DNA of 32,709 bases from an uncultured Faecalibacterium sp. (GCA_900551435.1 URVW01000020.1:1-32709), one strand, 5' to 3'; positions 21,116 through 28,860 are shown, counted from the stretch's first letter. Translations and numbers: made by a program. Notes: generated by a model from the sequence alone, not told the origin.

Positions 21116-22492
21116 TTACCCCACGTTGATATGCCCCACCGGAAGGATGCGGCGCTTGTTGTCGTCGGGTTTGCTCGTCAGGCTGATGGCCAGCGAGACA
21201 GGTCCCACGCGGCCCATGAACATCACCAGCATATACAGCAGCTTTGCACCTGTGTTCAGCTGCCCCGTCACGCCGACCGACAGGCCGACCGTACCGAACG
21301 CCGAGCAGGACTCGAAGATGGCGTCGATGACCGATACGGCATCCGAGGTGTTGTAGTAGACCACGACCGCCGAACCCAGCGCCGCCACCATGCCCAGCAT
21401 GATGATGGTCAGAGCGCGGTAGACCGTCTTGGACTCGATGTGGTGGTCGGCGATCACGCAGTCGTCGCGGCCCTGCGCCACGCTTCGGATGGTCAGGATC
21501 AAGACCGCAAAGGTCGTCACCTTGACGCCGCCGCCCGTGGACCCCGGCGCAGCTCCGATGAACTGCAAAACGCTCATCAAGAGTTTGGTGATGGGGCCGC
21601 AGGCTGCCAGGTCGATGGTGTTCATGCCCGCCGTGCGGGTGGACACCGACTGGAACAGCGACGCCATAATCTTTCCGGACGTGGACAACCCGCCCATCGT
21701 GGCGGGGTTCGACCACTCCATCAGGCCGATCAGCACCGCGCCGCCGACCCACAAGATGACCGAGAACGCCAGCACCACTTTTGCGTGGAGCGACAGGCGG
21801 CACTTTTTGCGCCACCCGCCCAGCTCGACCCAGACCATAAAGCCCAAGCCGCCCGCCATGATGAGGAACATGATGACAGCCTGAACATAATAATTGTTGA
21901 CATACGGCACGAGCGAGGAATACTGCCCGAACCGGCCAAACAGGTCGAAGCCCGCATTGCAGAACGCCGAGATGGCGGTAAATACGCTGACCCACAATCC
22001 TTCCAGCCCGAACTGCGGCACGAACGCCGCCGCCAGCAGCACGATGCCGATGGCTTCAAACAGAAACGCCAGCTTGATGACGATCTTCAGCACCTCGGTG
22101 GCCTGAGAATAGCCACTGGCCGACACGCTCTCGCCCAGCAGCCGCAGGTCCCGGAAGCCCATCCGCCGCTTTGCCGCCAAGGCGAAAAAGCTGGTCAGGG
22201 TCACCAAGCCCAGACCGCCGACCTGAATGAGCAGTAAGATCACCACCTGCCCGAACATCGTGAACTGCGTCCATGTATCCCGCACGATCAGGCCCGTCAC
22301 GCAGGTCGCACTGGTGGCGGTGAACATGGCATCCACCACGCCCAGCCGCCCGCTCCGGCTCGAGATCGGCAGCGTCAGCAGCAGCGTGCCCAGCGCGATC
22401 AGCAGCACGAAGCTGACGCAGATGATCTGGGTCGCGTTGCTCCCCACCAGCCATCCGGCCCGCCGTGCCTTCTTTTTTCTTGCTTTTCCCAT
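21116..22492 (-). CDS. TrkH/KtrB family potassium uptake membrane subunit
   Basis: KtrB-type proteins form the sodium- or proton-coupled potassium channel-like pore, usually gated by a cytoplasmic KtrA/TrkA ring. The 458-residue protein has a basic N-terminus (MGKARKKKARR) and four membrane-pore-membrane repeats, with filter segments TSATCVTGL, SAFCNAGFD, STRTAGMNT and SAFGTVGLS. The ATG at 22492 has AAGGAG five bases upstream; a TTG codon directly before it is ignored. No KtrA/TrkA gene is adjacent in this window, so the regulatory subunit must be elsewhere. Confidence 0.93.
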   Translation of the reverse strand: MGKARKKKARRAGWLVGSNATQIICVSFVLLIALGTLLLTLPISSRSGRLGVVDAMFTATSATCVTGLIVRDTWTQFTMFGQVVILLLIQVGGLGLVTLTSFFALAAKRRMGFRDLRLLGESVSASGYSQATEVLKIVIKLAFLFEAIGIVLLAAAFVPQFGLEGLWVSVFTAISAFCNAGFDLFGRFGQYSSLVPYVNNYYVQAVIMFLIMAGGLGFMVWVELGGWRKKCRLSLHAKVVLAFSVILWVGGAVLIGLMEWSNPATMGGLSTSGKIMASLFQSVSTRTAGMNTIDLAACGPITKLLMSVLQFIGAAPGSTGGGVKVTTFAVLILTIRSVAQGRDDCVIADHHIESKTVYRALTIIMLGMVAALGSAVVVYYNTSDAVSVIDAIFESCSAFGTVGLSVGVTGQLNTGAKLLYMLVMFMGRVGPVSLAISLTSKPDDNKRRILPVGHINVG

Positions 22493-22611
22493 CAAAACTC
22501 CTTCTCGCGTCCGGTCCCTGCGGCGCGGTGTCGTTTTCGCCGCCCCGCTCTCTTGTTCGTTCGGCCGCGGCTCTTCCTTATAGGATACACCTTTTTTCTG
22601 TTTCGTTCAAC

Positions 22612-22640
22612 TTGATTTTATCGCCCACTTGCGGTATTAT
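22612..22640 (+). promoter_or_regulatory. Promoter of tRNA-Arg
   Basis: TTGATT (22612-22617) and TATTAT (22635-22640) are spaced by 17 bases; the -10 again runs on as TATTATAAT. It lies 16 bases before the tRNA. Confidence 0.8.
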
Positions 22641-22655
22641 AATGTAGATTGGTCT

Positions 22656-22729
<74 letters not shown>

Positions 22730-22737
22730 TAAAAGGC

Positions 22738-22774
22738 GGCTGCTTTTCTTTCTGGAAAGCGGCCGTTGTTTTTT
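22738..22774 (+). terminator. Terminator after tRNA-Arg
   Basis: GGCTGCTTT (22738-22746) pairs with AAAGCGGCC (22756-22764), followed by GTTGTTTTTTG. It lies just before the ribosome site of the next gene, so some read-through may feed that gene. Confidence 0.75.
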
Positions 22775-22790
22775 GAAGAAGGAGTCCCCT

Positions 22791-23747
22791 ATGAACTACT
22801 ATTCTGCCCCGATGGAGGGGCTGACCGACCGCGTATGGCGGCAGGTCCACCACAAATGGTTCGGCGCACCGGATGCGCCCCTGCGCTACTATGCGCCGTT
22901 TTTGTCGCCGCCGGAGAACCGCATCCTCATCAAGAAAAAGATGGCCGAGCTGGACCCGGAAGCCAATGCGGGCACGGTGGTCATTCCTCAGCTTTTGGCC
23001 AAAGACGGCGAACTTGCCGCGTGGATGATCGGCGAACTGCGCAAGCTTGGCTATTCGGAGGTCAACCTGAACTTCGGCTGTCCGTCCGGCACGGTGACCG
23101 CCAAGGGCAAGGGGTCCGGAATGCTTCGGGACCTCGGCAAGTTGGAAGCCTTTCTAGACGCGGTCTTTTCTGCGGTGGACGGCCCTGTTTCGGTCAAAAC
23201 GCGGCTTGGCGTCGAAAAGGCGGAAGAGTTCGAAGCCATTTTGGCCCTGTATGACCGCTATCCCATCTGCGAGCTGACCATCCACCCCCGGGTGATGAAA
23301 CAGCTCTATCGCGGTCAGGCTGACCGGGACTCCTTTGCGCGGTATCTGCCCGCTTGCCGGATGCCGGTCTGCTACAACGGCGATGTGACCACGCCGGAGG
23401 ACCTGCACGCACTGGAAGCGCAGTTCCCGTCCCTTTCCGGCATCATGGTCGGGCGGGGACTCATTGCAGACCCGGCCCTGCTCCGCCGCGCACGGGGCGG
23501 CGCACCGGCTTCCAAACAAGAACTGCGCGGCTACTGCGACGACCTCTACCACGGCTATGCCGAGCTGTTCGGCGCGGCCAGCTGTGCGGTCAGCCGGATG
23601 AAGGCCCATTGGTTCTATCTCATCCACCAGTTCGAGGGGGCCGAAAAGCTGGAAAAGCAGCTCCGCAAGGCCCGCGAAGGCTGGGAATACGAAACGGTCG
23701 TCAATCAAATCTTCACGCTCCCGCTTCGGGATAAGGCCAGCCGGTAA
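22791..23747 (+). CDS. tRNA-dihydrouridine synthase, DusA/DusC-like
   Basis: This 318-residue flavoenzyme of the Dus family starts MNYYSAPMEGLTDRVWRQV, with the active-site motif NLNFGCPSGTV and catalytic Cys97, the substrate motif SVKTRLG, and the FMN phosphate site GIMVGRGLIADP. It is clearly different from the DusB-like protein at 10595 and closer to the DusA/DusC branch. The ATG has AAGGAG nine bases upstream, deciding the start over longer in-frame readings. It follows tRNA-Arg and may share its transcript by read-through. Confidence 0.92.
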   Translation: MNYYSAPMEGLTDRVWRQVHHKWFGAPDAPLRYYAPFLSPPENRILIKKKMAELDPEANAGTVVIPQLLAKDGELAAWMIGELRKLGYSEVNLNFGCPSGTVTAKGKGSGMLRDLGKLEAFLDAVFSAVDGPVSVKTRLGVEKAEEFEAILALYDRYPICELTIHPRVMKQLYRGQADRDSFARYLPACRMPVCYNGDVTTPEDLHALEAQFPSLSGIMVGRGLIADPALLRRARGGAPASKQELRGYCDDLYHGYAELFGAASCAVSRMKAHWFYLIHQFEGAEKLEKQLRKAREGWEYETVVNQIFTLPLRDKASR

Positions 23748-23855
23748 TTTTCCTCACAAGTCAGCGGGGCATTCCATGCTTCCTGCTCCATCGCCTTTGG
23801 CAGCAAGGTCCTCCGATCTTTGCGCACAAAACGATCGGCCGCCCCTGCACAGCAA

Positions 23856-23894
23856 CAAAAACAGCCCGTCATCTCTCACAGAGACAACGGGCTG
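23856..23894 (-). terminator. Terminator of the ireB-like gene
   Basis: On the minus strand, CAGCCCGT (23894-23887) pairs with ACGGGCTG (23869-23862), followed by TTTTTG. Confidence 0.85.
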
Positions 23895-23912
23895 GAAAGG
23901 ACAGAAAGCGCT

Positions 23913-24158
23913 TCAAACGTGCAGATAGCTGCGCAGCAGCGCCTGCAGCAGATCGTCGCGGTCCACTTTACGGATGAGGGAGCGTGCTCCCTTGTAGGTC
24001 GTAATATAAGTGGGATCTTCGGACAGGATATAGCCCACCAGCTGATTGACCGGATTGTAGCCTTTTTCCTTCAATGCGTCGTACACTTGCTGCACGATCT
24101 CATGGATCTCATCGTCCTTTTTGTCGTGGATCGAAAAAATAGCAGTTGCGTCGCCCAC
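23913..24158 (-). CDS. ireB: IreB/ReoM family (UPF0297) regulatory phosphoprotein
   Basis: This 81-residue cytoplasmic protein has the family hallmark ALKEKGYNPVNQLVGYILSEDPTYIT followed by ARSLIRKVDRDDLL. In Enterococcus and Listeria these proteins are phosphorylated on an N-terminal Thr by the PASTA kinase and tune peptidoglycan precursor synthesis through ClpCP turnover of MurA. A Thr is present at position 5. The GTG at 24158 is chosen because AAGGGGGTG lies at proper spacing; a GTG at 24167 overlaps that site. The usual alaS, ruvX and yrzB neighbours are absent. The role here is inferred from the family. Confidence 0.9.
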   Translation of the reverse strand: MGDATAIFSIHDKKDDEIHEIVQQVYDALKEKGYNPVNQLVGYILSEDPTYITTYKGARSLIRKVDRDDLLQALLRSYLHV

Positions 24159-24223
24159 GCAGTACACCCCCTTCGGTATTTCTATCCACGCCCCGACGGG
24201 AAGTGGAACTAGAACTGTAATTC

Positions 24224-24252
24224 ATTGTACACGAATTGCGCCTAAACTTCAA
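24224..24252 (-). promoter_or_regulatory. Promoter of the ireB-like gene
   Basis: On the minus strand, TTGAAG (24252-24247) and TACAAT (24229-24224) are spaced by 17 bases. Confidence 0.75.
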
Positions 24253-24345
24253 GATTCTGCGCTTGAGTTTGCACATGTTGCCTAAAAAATTCTGAAATTT
24301 TGAGCAAAAACCACGGGACAAAAGCCCCACAGAGAGGAGATTTTT

Positions 24346-24765
24346 ATGCTGTTTGGCGTCGGATGCGACCTGTGCGAGGTCGCGCGGATGGAAAAAAGCC
24401 TATTCGGCCCCCACGGAGCCGCCTTTGCGCGCCGGGTCTTTGGCCCGCAGGAACGGGCAGCACTCGCTCTGGACGACTGCCGGACCGATGCCCCGGACCG
24501 GAAGCGCTCCCACATCACCGCCAGCGCCGCCGCCGATTTTGCGGCCAAGGAAGCCTTTCTCAAGGCGGCGGGAACAGGTCTGCGGGAGCCGTTCTCCCTG
24601 TGCGAGATCGAAGCGGTCCGGCTGCCGTCCGGCGCACCGGTGTATGCGTTCTCCGGCAAGACAGCGGAGTGGGTCGCCGCCCAAAAGCTGACCGCCCATC
24701 TTTCCCTCAGCCACGACGGCGGCATGGCCATGGCGTTCTGCGTGCTGGAACGGCTGGAAAGCTGA
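24346..24765 (+). CDS. acpS: Holo-[acyl-carrier-protein] synthase
   Basis: AcpS transfers 4'-phosphopantetheine from CoA to apo-acyl carrier protein, activating it for fatty acid synthesis. The 139-residue protein has the N-terminal GVGCDLCEVARME with metal ligand Asp8, the second signature FAAKEAFLKAAGTG with Glu69, and the C-terminal LSLSHD. AGGAG lies about seven bases before the ATG. In Bacillus acpS is followed by ydcC, alr and the mazE/mazF-like pair; here mazF follows after only 144 bases, as if the intervening genes were lost. Confidence 0.95.
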   Translation: MLFGVGCDLCEVARMEKSLFGPHGAAFARRVFGPQERAALALDDCRTDAPDRKRSHITASAAADFAAKEAFLKAAGTGLREPFSLCEIEAVRLPSGAPVYAFSGKTAEWVAAQKLTAHLSLSHDGGMAMAFCVLERLES

Positions 24766-24848
24766 CCGCTTCTTCTGCATAAAATGGAATGACAGCCCGC
24801 GTGCATACCGCCGCTTCGGATGGTTCATACTAAAGCCAGAACCAACCG

Positions 24849-24886
24849 AGGCTGTGCGGGCGCACCACATAGCGGGCACAGCCTCC
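24849..24886. promoter_or_regulatory. Perfect 10-bp inverted repeat upstream of mazF
   Basis: GAGGCTGTGC (24849-24858) and GCACAGCCTC (24877-24886) flank an 18-base spacer. No T tract follows, so it is not a terminator. It could be an operator or a leader hairpin; it ends 23 bases before the mazF ATG. Confidence 0.6.
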
Positions 24887-24909
24887 AAATGCAGGGAGGG
24901 AAGAATTCC

Positions 24910-25260
24910 ATGGAGGTACACAGAGGAGAAGTTTTCTACGCAGACCTTTCGCCGGTCGTGGGTTCCGAGCAGGGCGGCATCCGCCCCGTACTCATCGTCC
25001 AGAACGAGATCGGCAACCGCCACAGTCCCACGGTCATTGCAGCGGCCATTACATCCCGGCTCGACAAAGCGCGGCTGCCCACCCACATCAACATCCGGGC
25101 GGCAGACACCGGCCTTGCCAAGGACAGTGTCGTGCTGCTGGAGCAGATCCGCACGCTGGATAAGCACCGTCTGCGGGAGCGCGCCGGACAGATCACCCCC
25201 GAGGACCAGAAGCGGGTGAATCAGGCGCTGGACGTCAGCCTTGGGCTGGATTCCTATTAA
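24910..25260 (+). CDS. mazF: MazF/PemK-type mRNA endonuclease toxin
   Basis: MazF toxins cut mRNA at short sequences and are normally held by a MazE antitoxin. The 116-residue protein begins MEVHRGEVFYADLSPVVGSEQGGIRPVLIVQN and has Arg25 and Thr48 (AAITSR) at the catalytic positions known from Bacillus MazF/EndoA. GGGAGGGAAG lies before the ATG at 24910, which rejects a longer start at 24820. No antitoxin ORF is seen in the 144 bases between acpS and this gene, nor just downstream. Either the antitoxin is elsewhere, or the protein is regulated otherwise. Catalytic residues look intact. Confidence 0.92.
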   Translation: MEVHRGEVFYADLSPVVGSEQGGIRPVLIVQNEIGNRHSPTVIAAAITSRLDKARLPTHINIRAADTGLAKDSVVLLEQIRTLDKHRLRERAGQITPEDQKRVNQALDVSLGLDSY

Positions 25261-25270
25261 GATGTAAAAA

Positions 25271-25313
25271 CGAAGAACGGGGCTGCCATGATGACAGTCC
25301 CGTTCTTTTTTGC
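25271..25313. terminator. Bidirectional terminator between mazF and the DtxR-family gene
   Basis: AAGAACGGG and CCCGTTCTT form the outer stem, with a GCTG/ACAG-type inner continuation, and a TTTTTT tract on the plus side. Confidence 0.85.
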
Positions 25314-25319
25314 AGAAAC

Positions 25320-25715
25320 TTACTCGCCCTTGTTCAGCGAATCCTCAGCGTCGTGGAGCAGCGCATACTCCCGAATTTTTTCAAGAGTCTGCTCGCTGAG
25401 GATATGCTCTGCCTTGCAGGCATCCTCGGCGGCGACGTCCTCATCGACGCCCAGCTGGACAAAGAAGTGGGTCAGCAGCCGGTGACGGCCGTAAATACGT
25501 TCGGCGATCTCGCGGCCCGGTTCTAGAAGGGTCAGATTGCCCTCACCGTCCACCGCAATATAGCCGTTCTCCCGCAGCTTCTTCATGGCAATGCTGACGC
25601 TGGCCTTGGTATAGCCCAGCTCGTTGACCACATCGATGGAACGCACACGGCCCATCCTCTGGTTCAGCATCAGGATCGTTTCAAGGTAATCTTCCGCGGA
25701 TTGGTGGATCTGCAT
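25320..25715 (-). CDS. DtxR/MntR-family metal-dependent transcriptional repressor
   Basis: The 131-residue regulator has an N-terminal winged helix (MQIHQSAEDYLETILML..RVRSIDVVNELGYTKASVSIAMKKLRENGYI) and a metal-binding dimerisation domain (RHRLLTHFFVQLGV..EDACKAEHILS). It has no SH3-like third domain, so it is the short MntR-like form. At the metal site it has Asp9 as in MntR, and ACKAEH with Cys, Glu and His as in DtxR/IdeR, so iron or manganese specificity cannot be fixed. The ATG at 25715 has AGGAGG nine bases upstream. It stands alone; no metal transporter is in the window. Confidence 0.92.
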   Translation of the reverse strand: MQIHQSAEDYLETILMLNQRMGRVRSIDVVNELGYTKASVSIAMKKLRENGYIAVDGEGNLTLLEPGREIAERIYGRHRLLTHFFVQLGVDEDVAAEDACKAEHILSEQTLEKIREYALLHDAEDSLNKGE

Positions 25716-25933
25716 GGTTATCGGCCTCCTGCCTTGTTGATTTCCGGCCCGGGGCAGAAAACGCACATCGGTTCGGTTTGTTATAGGATACCACATTCTG
25801 GCGGGTGATGCAAGCAATCCAGAGAAAGTTTGTTAAAGCAAACCAAGTTTCTTCTGCATAATTTCGCCATTTTGCTTGGAAACGAAGCACGAAATCTTGT
25901 GAAACGTGCCGACCGCCGGGGAACACATCCCTC

Positions 25934-26500
25934 TCAGGAGCCGCTCTCCTGATTGGCGCGATAGGCTTCCGGACCCGACAGATACAGGTCGCCGCCGTGG
26001 GCATCCAGAATAACGGTCAGCGGCATCTTCTCCACCGTCAGGCGGCGGACGGCTTCACAGCCGAGGTCCGGCCATGCGATGACTTCCAGCGTCTTGACGC
26101 TCTGAGCCATCAGCGCACCGGCCCCGCCCAGCGCGGCCAGATAGACCGCGCCGTTCCGGACGACAGCTTCCTTGACGGCGGCATCCCGCTTGCCCTTGCC
26201 GATCATGATCTTATTGCCGAGGTCCAGCAGACGGGGACTCATGGCGTCCATGCGGCCGCTGGTCGTGGGACCTGCTGAGCCGATGATCTCACCGGGGCGT
26301 TCCGGTGTGGGTCCTACATAATAAATCGCGCTGCCCTCGAGGTCAAACGGGAGCGCTTCGCCCCGGTCCAGCGCTTCGATCATCCGTTTGTGGGCCTGAT
26401 CGCGGGCGGTATAGACCACGCCGGACAGCAGCACGGTATCCCCCGCCTTGAGGGGTGCGAGGTCCTGCGCGGTGCAGGGCGTTTTCAGTTCGTATTGCAT
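25934..26500 (-). CDS. Class I fumarate hydratase, beta subunit (C-terminal type)
   Basis: This 188-residue protein matches the beta part of two-subunit [4Fe-4S] fumarases and L(+)-tartrate dehydratases. Motifs include GDTVLLSGVVYTARDQAHKRM, YVGPTPERPGEIIGSAGPTTSGRMD and the C-terminal LTVILDAHGGDLY. It starts 16 bases after the alpha subunit and a GAGGAGTGAGGA site precedes the ATG. With the malic enzyme gene upstream in the same operon, fumarase is more likely than tartrate dehydratase. Fe-S class I enzymes suit an anaerobe. Confidence 0.92.
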   Translation of the reverse strand: MQYELKTPCTAQDLAPLKAGDTVLLSGVVYTARDQAHKRMIEALDRGEALPFDLEGSAIYYVGPTPERPGEIIGSAGPTTSGRMDAMSPRLLDLGNKIMIGKGKRDAAVKEAVVRNGAVYLAALGGAGALMAQSVKTLEVIAWPDLGCEAVRRLTVEKMPLTVILDAHGGDLYLSGPEAYRANQESGS

Positions 26501-26516
26501 GTTTGATCCTCACTCC

Positions 26517-27356
26517 TCACAGCTGGGCCGACGCGCGGCGGGTGACGTGGCAGGACACATTGACTGCCACGGGCAGACCCGCCACATGGGTAGGCATCTG
26601 CTCGATGGCCAGGCCCAGACAGGTGGTCTTTCCACCAAAGCCCTGCGGTCCGATGCCCAGCTCGTTGATGGCCGTCAGAAGCTCCCGCTCAAGGTCTGCA
26701 TAGTAGGGGTCCGGGTTGGGAATGTCCAGCGGGCGGAGAAGAGCTTTCTTAGCCAGATAGGCGACCTTATCGAAGCTGCCGCCCACGCCGACGCCCAGCA
26801 CGATGGGCGGGCAGGGATTGGAACCTGCCAGCTGGACCGTCTCAAGGACGAATTTCTTGAAGCCCTCTACGCCGTCGGCGGGCTTGAGCATCTGGATGCG
26901 GCTCATGTTCTCGCTGCCAAAGCCCTTGGGGGCCACGGTGATGGTACAGCCGTCGCCGTCCACCAGATGGACCGTGATGGCCGCCGGGGTGTTGTCGCCG
27001 GTGTTGCCGCGGCGGAGCGGGTCCGCCACGATACTCTTGCGGAGATAGCCGTCGGTGTAGCCACGGCGGACGCCCTCATGGATAGCCGCTTCAAAGCTGC
27101 CGTCAATGTGGACATCCGTTCCCAGCTCCACGAACACACAGGCCATACCGGTGTCCTGACAGATGGGCAGGTTTTCTTCTTTTGCCGCACCGAGGTTCGA
27201 CCACAGCAGGTCGAGGGTGTTCTTTGCCAGCGGCCACGGTTCTTCTTCCCGGGCCTTGGCAAGGGCGGCTTCCACGTCCTTGGGCAGCTTGGTGTTGGCT
27301 TCGATGCAGAGACGGGCCACCGTGTCGGTGATGGCCTGTGCCGAGATGGTCCTCAT
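26517..27356 (-). CDS. Class I fumarate hydratase, alpha subunit (N-terminal type)
   Basis: With the beta subunit this 279-residue protein interconverts fumarate and malate using a [4Fe-4S] cluster. The three likely cluster ligands are Cys66 (PICQDTGM), Cys182 (SNPCPP) and Cys269 (NVSCH). Other family motifs are RGNTGDNTPAAIT and the catalytic-region APKGFGSENMSR. It lies 18 bases after the malic enzyme gene with a G-rich ribosome site. Tartrate dehydratase alpha is the main alternative, weakened by the malic enzyme neighbour. Confidence 0.93.
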   Translation of the reverse strand: MRTISAQAITDTVARLCIEANTKLPKDVEAALAKAREEEPWPLAKNTLDLLWSNLGAAKEENLPICQDTGMACVFVELGTDVHIDGSFEAAIHEGVRRGYTDGYLRKSIVADPLRRGNTGDNTPAAITVHLVDGDGCTITVAPKGFGSENMSRIQMLKPADGVEGFKKFVLETVQLAGSNPCPPIVLGVGVGGSFDKVAYLAKKALLRPLDIPNPDPYYADLERELLTAINELGIGPQGFGGKTTCLGLAIEQMPTHVAGLPVAVNVSCHVTRRASAQL

Positions 27357-27374
27357 GCGGAACTCCCCCTTCCC

Positions 27375-28547
27375 TTACAGACGGGCCACACCCGTTTCGC
27401 GGGCAGCTTTTGCGACCGCTGCCGCGACGGCTTCTGCCACGCGGGGGTCAAATGCGCCGGGGATGATGTTCTCTTCGCTGCGGTCGGCGTCGGTGATGAG
27501 GTCCGCGATGGCGTAAGCCGCCGCCAGCTTCATTTTGTCGTTGATATCCCGTGCGCGGACGCTCAGTGCACCCTTGAACAGGCCCGGGAAGCAGAGCACA
27601 TTGTTGACCTGATTCGGGAAGTCGCTGCGGCCGGTCGCCATGACGCGGACGCCGCCCGCCTTGGCGTCGTCGGGCATGATCTCCGGGGTGGGGTTGGCCA
27701 TGGCAAAGACGATGGCGTCCTTGTTCATGGTCTTGCACAGCTCGGTGGTCAGAATGCCGGGTTTCGACACGCCGATAAAGACATCTGCGCCCTCAATGGC
27801 TTCCTTCAGGCCGCCCTTGATCTGACGGGGATTGGTCACCTCGCCCAGCCAGTTCTTGTGGGCTTCGGCGCTGTTGCAGCCCTTGTACAGCGTGCCAAAC
27901 TGATCCACAGCCACGATGTCCTTTGCACCGGCTGTCATCAGCATCTTGATGATGGCCGTTCCGGCTGCGCCGGGGCCGTTCAGGACGATGTGGACATCCT
28001 CCATCTTCTTTCCCACCACGCGCAGAGCGTTGATGAGGGCAGCGGTCACGACGATGGCCGTGCCGTGCTGGTCATCGTGGAACACGGGGATGTCCAGCTC
28101 CCGCTCCAGCGTCTCTTCGATCTCGAAGCACTCTGGGCTTTTGATGTCCTCCAGATTGATGCCGCCAAAGGTAGGCGCGATGGCCTTGCAGGCCGCGATC
28201 ACGCTGGCCGCATCGTGGGCATCGATGCAGATGGGGAAGGCATCCACGCCGCCGAACTCCTTGAACAGCACCGCCTTGCCCTCCATGACGGGCAGACCGG
28301 CTTCGGGGCCGATATCGCCCAGACCCAGCACCGCCGTGCCATTGGAGACGACCGCGACCATATTGCTCTTAAAGGTGTACTTGTATACGTCGTCCGGGTT
28401 TTCCTGGATCTTCCGGCAAGGCTCGGCCACGCCGGGCGTGTAGGCGGTGGACAGGTCGTCGCGGGTCTTGACCTCGACCTTGCTGACGATGCCGACTTTT
28501 CCGTGGTGGCTCTCGTGCATCTCGAGAGCGGCTTTGTTGTAATCCAT
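27375..28547 (-). CDS. NAD(P)-dependent malic enzyme
   Basis: It oxidatively decarboxylates malate to pyruvate and CO2, or runs in reverse. The 390-residue protein is the short bacterial form without a phosphotransacetylase tail. It has the catalytic Tyr in STAYTPGVAEPC, the GKAVLFKEFGGVDAFPICID region with catalytic Lys and metal ligands, the VFHDDQHGTAIV motif, and a dinucleotide fold around LNGPGAAGTA. AAAGGAGG precedes the ATG. It heads the operon with the two fumarase subunits, giving a fumarate-malate-pyruvate route. Cofactor preference cannot be read safely. Confidence 0.95.
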   Translation of the reverse strand: MDYNKAALEMHESHHGKVGIVSKVEVKTRDDLSTAYTPGVAEPCRKIQENPDDVYKYTFKSNMVAVVSNGTAVLGLGDIGPEAGLPVMEGKAVLFKEFGGVDAFPICIDAHDAASVIAACKAIAPTFGGINLEDIKSPECFEIEETLERELDIPVFHDDQHGTAIVVTAALINALRVVGKKMEDVHIVLNGPGAAGTAIIKMLMTAGAKDIVAVDQFGTLYKGCNSAEAHKNWLGEVTNPRQIKGGLKEAIEGADVFIGVSKPGILTTELCKTMNKDAIVFAMANPTPEIMPDDAKAGGVRVMATGRSDFPNQVNNVLCFPGLFKGALSVRARDINDKMKLAAAYAIADLITDADRSEENIIPGAFDPRVAEAVAAAVAKAARETGVARL

Positions 28548-28575
28548 GGGGTGTCCTCCTTTGAGTTTGGTTCCT

Positions 28576-28584
28576 ATTATAATA
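28576..28584 (-). promoter_or_regulatory. -10 region of the malic enzyme-fumarase operon
   Basis: On the minus strand TATTATAAT occupies 28584-28576, about 29 bases before the start codon. No -35 match is seen at the proper distance, so an activator may be needed. Confidence 0.55.
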
Positions 28585-28619
28585 AGCGCTGCCGGGTCCT
28601 CTTTTCGGGAGCAAACAGC

Positions 28620-28648
28620 TTGACAACCTACGATGAATCGATTATACT
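28620..28648 (+). promoter_or_regulatory. Promoter of the antisense RNA candidate (locus B)
   Basis: TTGACA (28620-28625) and TATACT (28643-28648) are spaced by exactly 17 bases. No real ORF follows before the terminator at 28711-28766. Confidence 0.87.
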
Positions 28649-28654
28649 GAAATT

Positions 28655-28766
28655 ACAAAAGGTGCTGTCCACAAAATGGTCAGCGCCCCTTGCCTTGAAT
28701 ATCACGTTCTAAAAAGAAAGTGACTGCGCGGTTTGGAAGCGGCGGCAGTCACTTTTCTTTTTTGTC
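28655..28766 (+). ncRNA. Antisense antitoxin RNA candidate (locus B)
   Basis: An about 110-base RNA runs from a consensus promoter to a strong terminator. Its 5' hairpin pairs GGTGCTG with CAGCGCC around ACAAAATGG, and shares the core ACAAAATGGTCAGC-type loop, the AAAGG(C/T)GCTG lead-in, the 55-base distance to the terminator, and the AAAAAGAA..TGAC(C/T)GC terminator start with the locus A antisense RNA. A 15-codon ORF at 28676-28723 is within it but has a poor ribosome site. Confidence 0.7.
28711..28766. terminator. Shared bidirectional terminator (locus B)
   Basis: AAAGAAAGTGACTGC pairs with GCAGTCACTTTTCTTT (28711-28727 with 28745-28760), followed by TTTTTT on the plus strand and by TTTCTTTTTAG on the minus strand. 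Confidence 0.9.
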
Positions 28767-28856
28767 GTGTTTTTTCTCTTTATGGATCTCCCACGCAACG
28801 TCAAAGACTGCGCGGAACAAGCAGACAGCACCAGCTGACAGCCTTGGTGGCTGCAT
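28749..28856 (-). pseudogene. Truncated type I toxin-like ORF (locus B)
   Basis: This 35-codon minus-strand ORF starts MQPPRLSAGAV and ends with a Lys-rich tail (HKEKKHDKKEK). Its C-terminal half, F-D-V-A-W-E-I, lines up with F-Q-I-T-W-T-I of the locus A toxin, and its stop codon is likewise inside the shared terminator. The first codons, however, come from sequence equivalent to the locus A mRNA leader (TGCAGCC..GGCTGT..GGTGCTGTCTGC). This suggests a deletion of about 120 bases removed the toxin N-terminus and its ribosome site. The ATG lies almost at the predicted transcription start. Probably no functional toxin is made. Confidence 0.55.
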
Positions 28857-28860
28857 CTAC

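Noticed and set aside
24790..24834. 14-codon ORF upstream of mazF as a possible antitoxin
   Set aside because: Too short for a MazE, no ribosome site, no match to antitoxin sequence patterns.
26448..28712. Long plus-strand ORF of 754 codons opposite the malic enzyme and fumarase genes
   Set aside because: Shadow ORF spanning several real minus-strand genes and their gaps.
28676..28723. 15-codon ORF inside the locus B antisense RNA
   Set aside because: The start lies in the conserved hairpin loop and the possible ribosome site is poor. The locus A RNA has no equivalent frame, so a coding role is unlikely.
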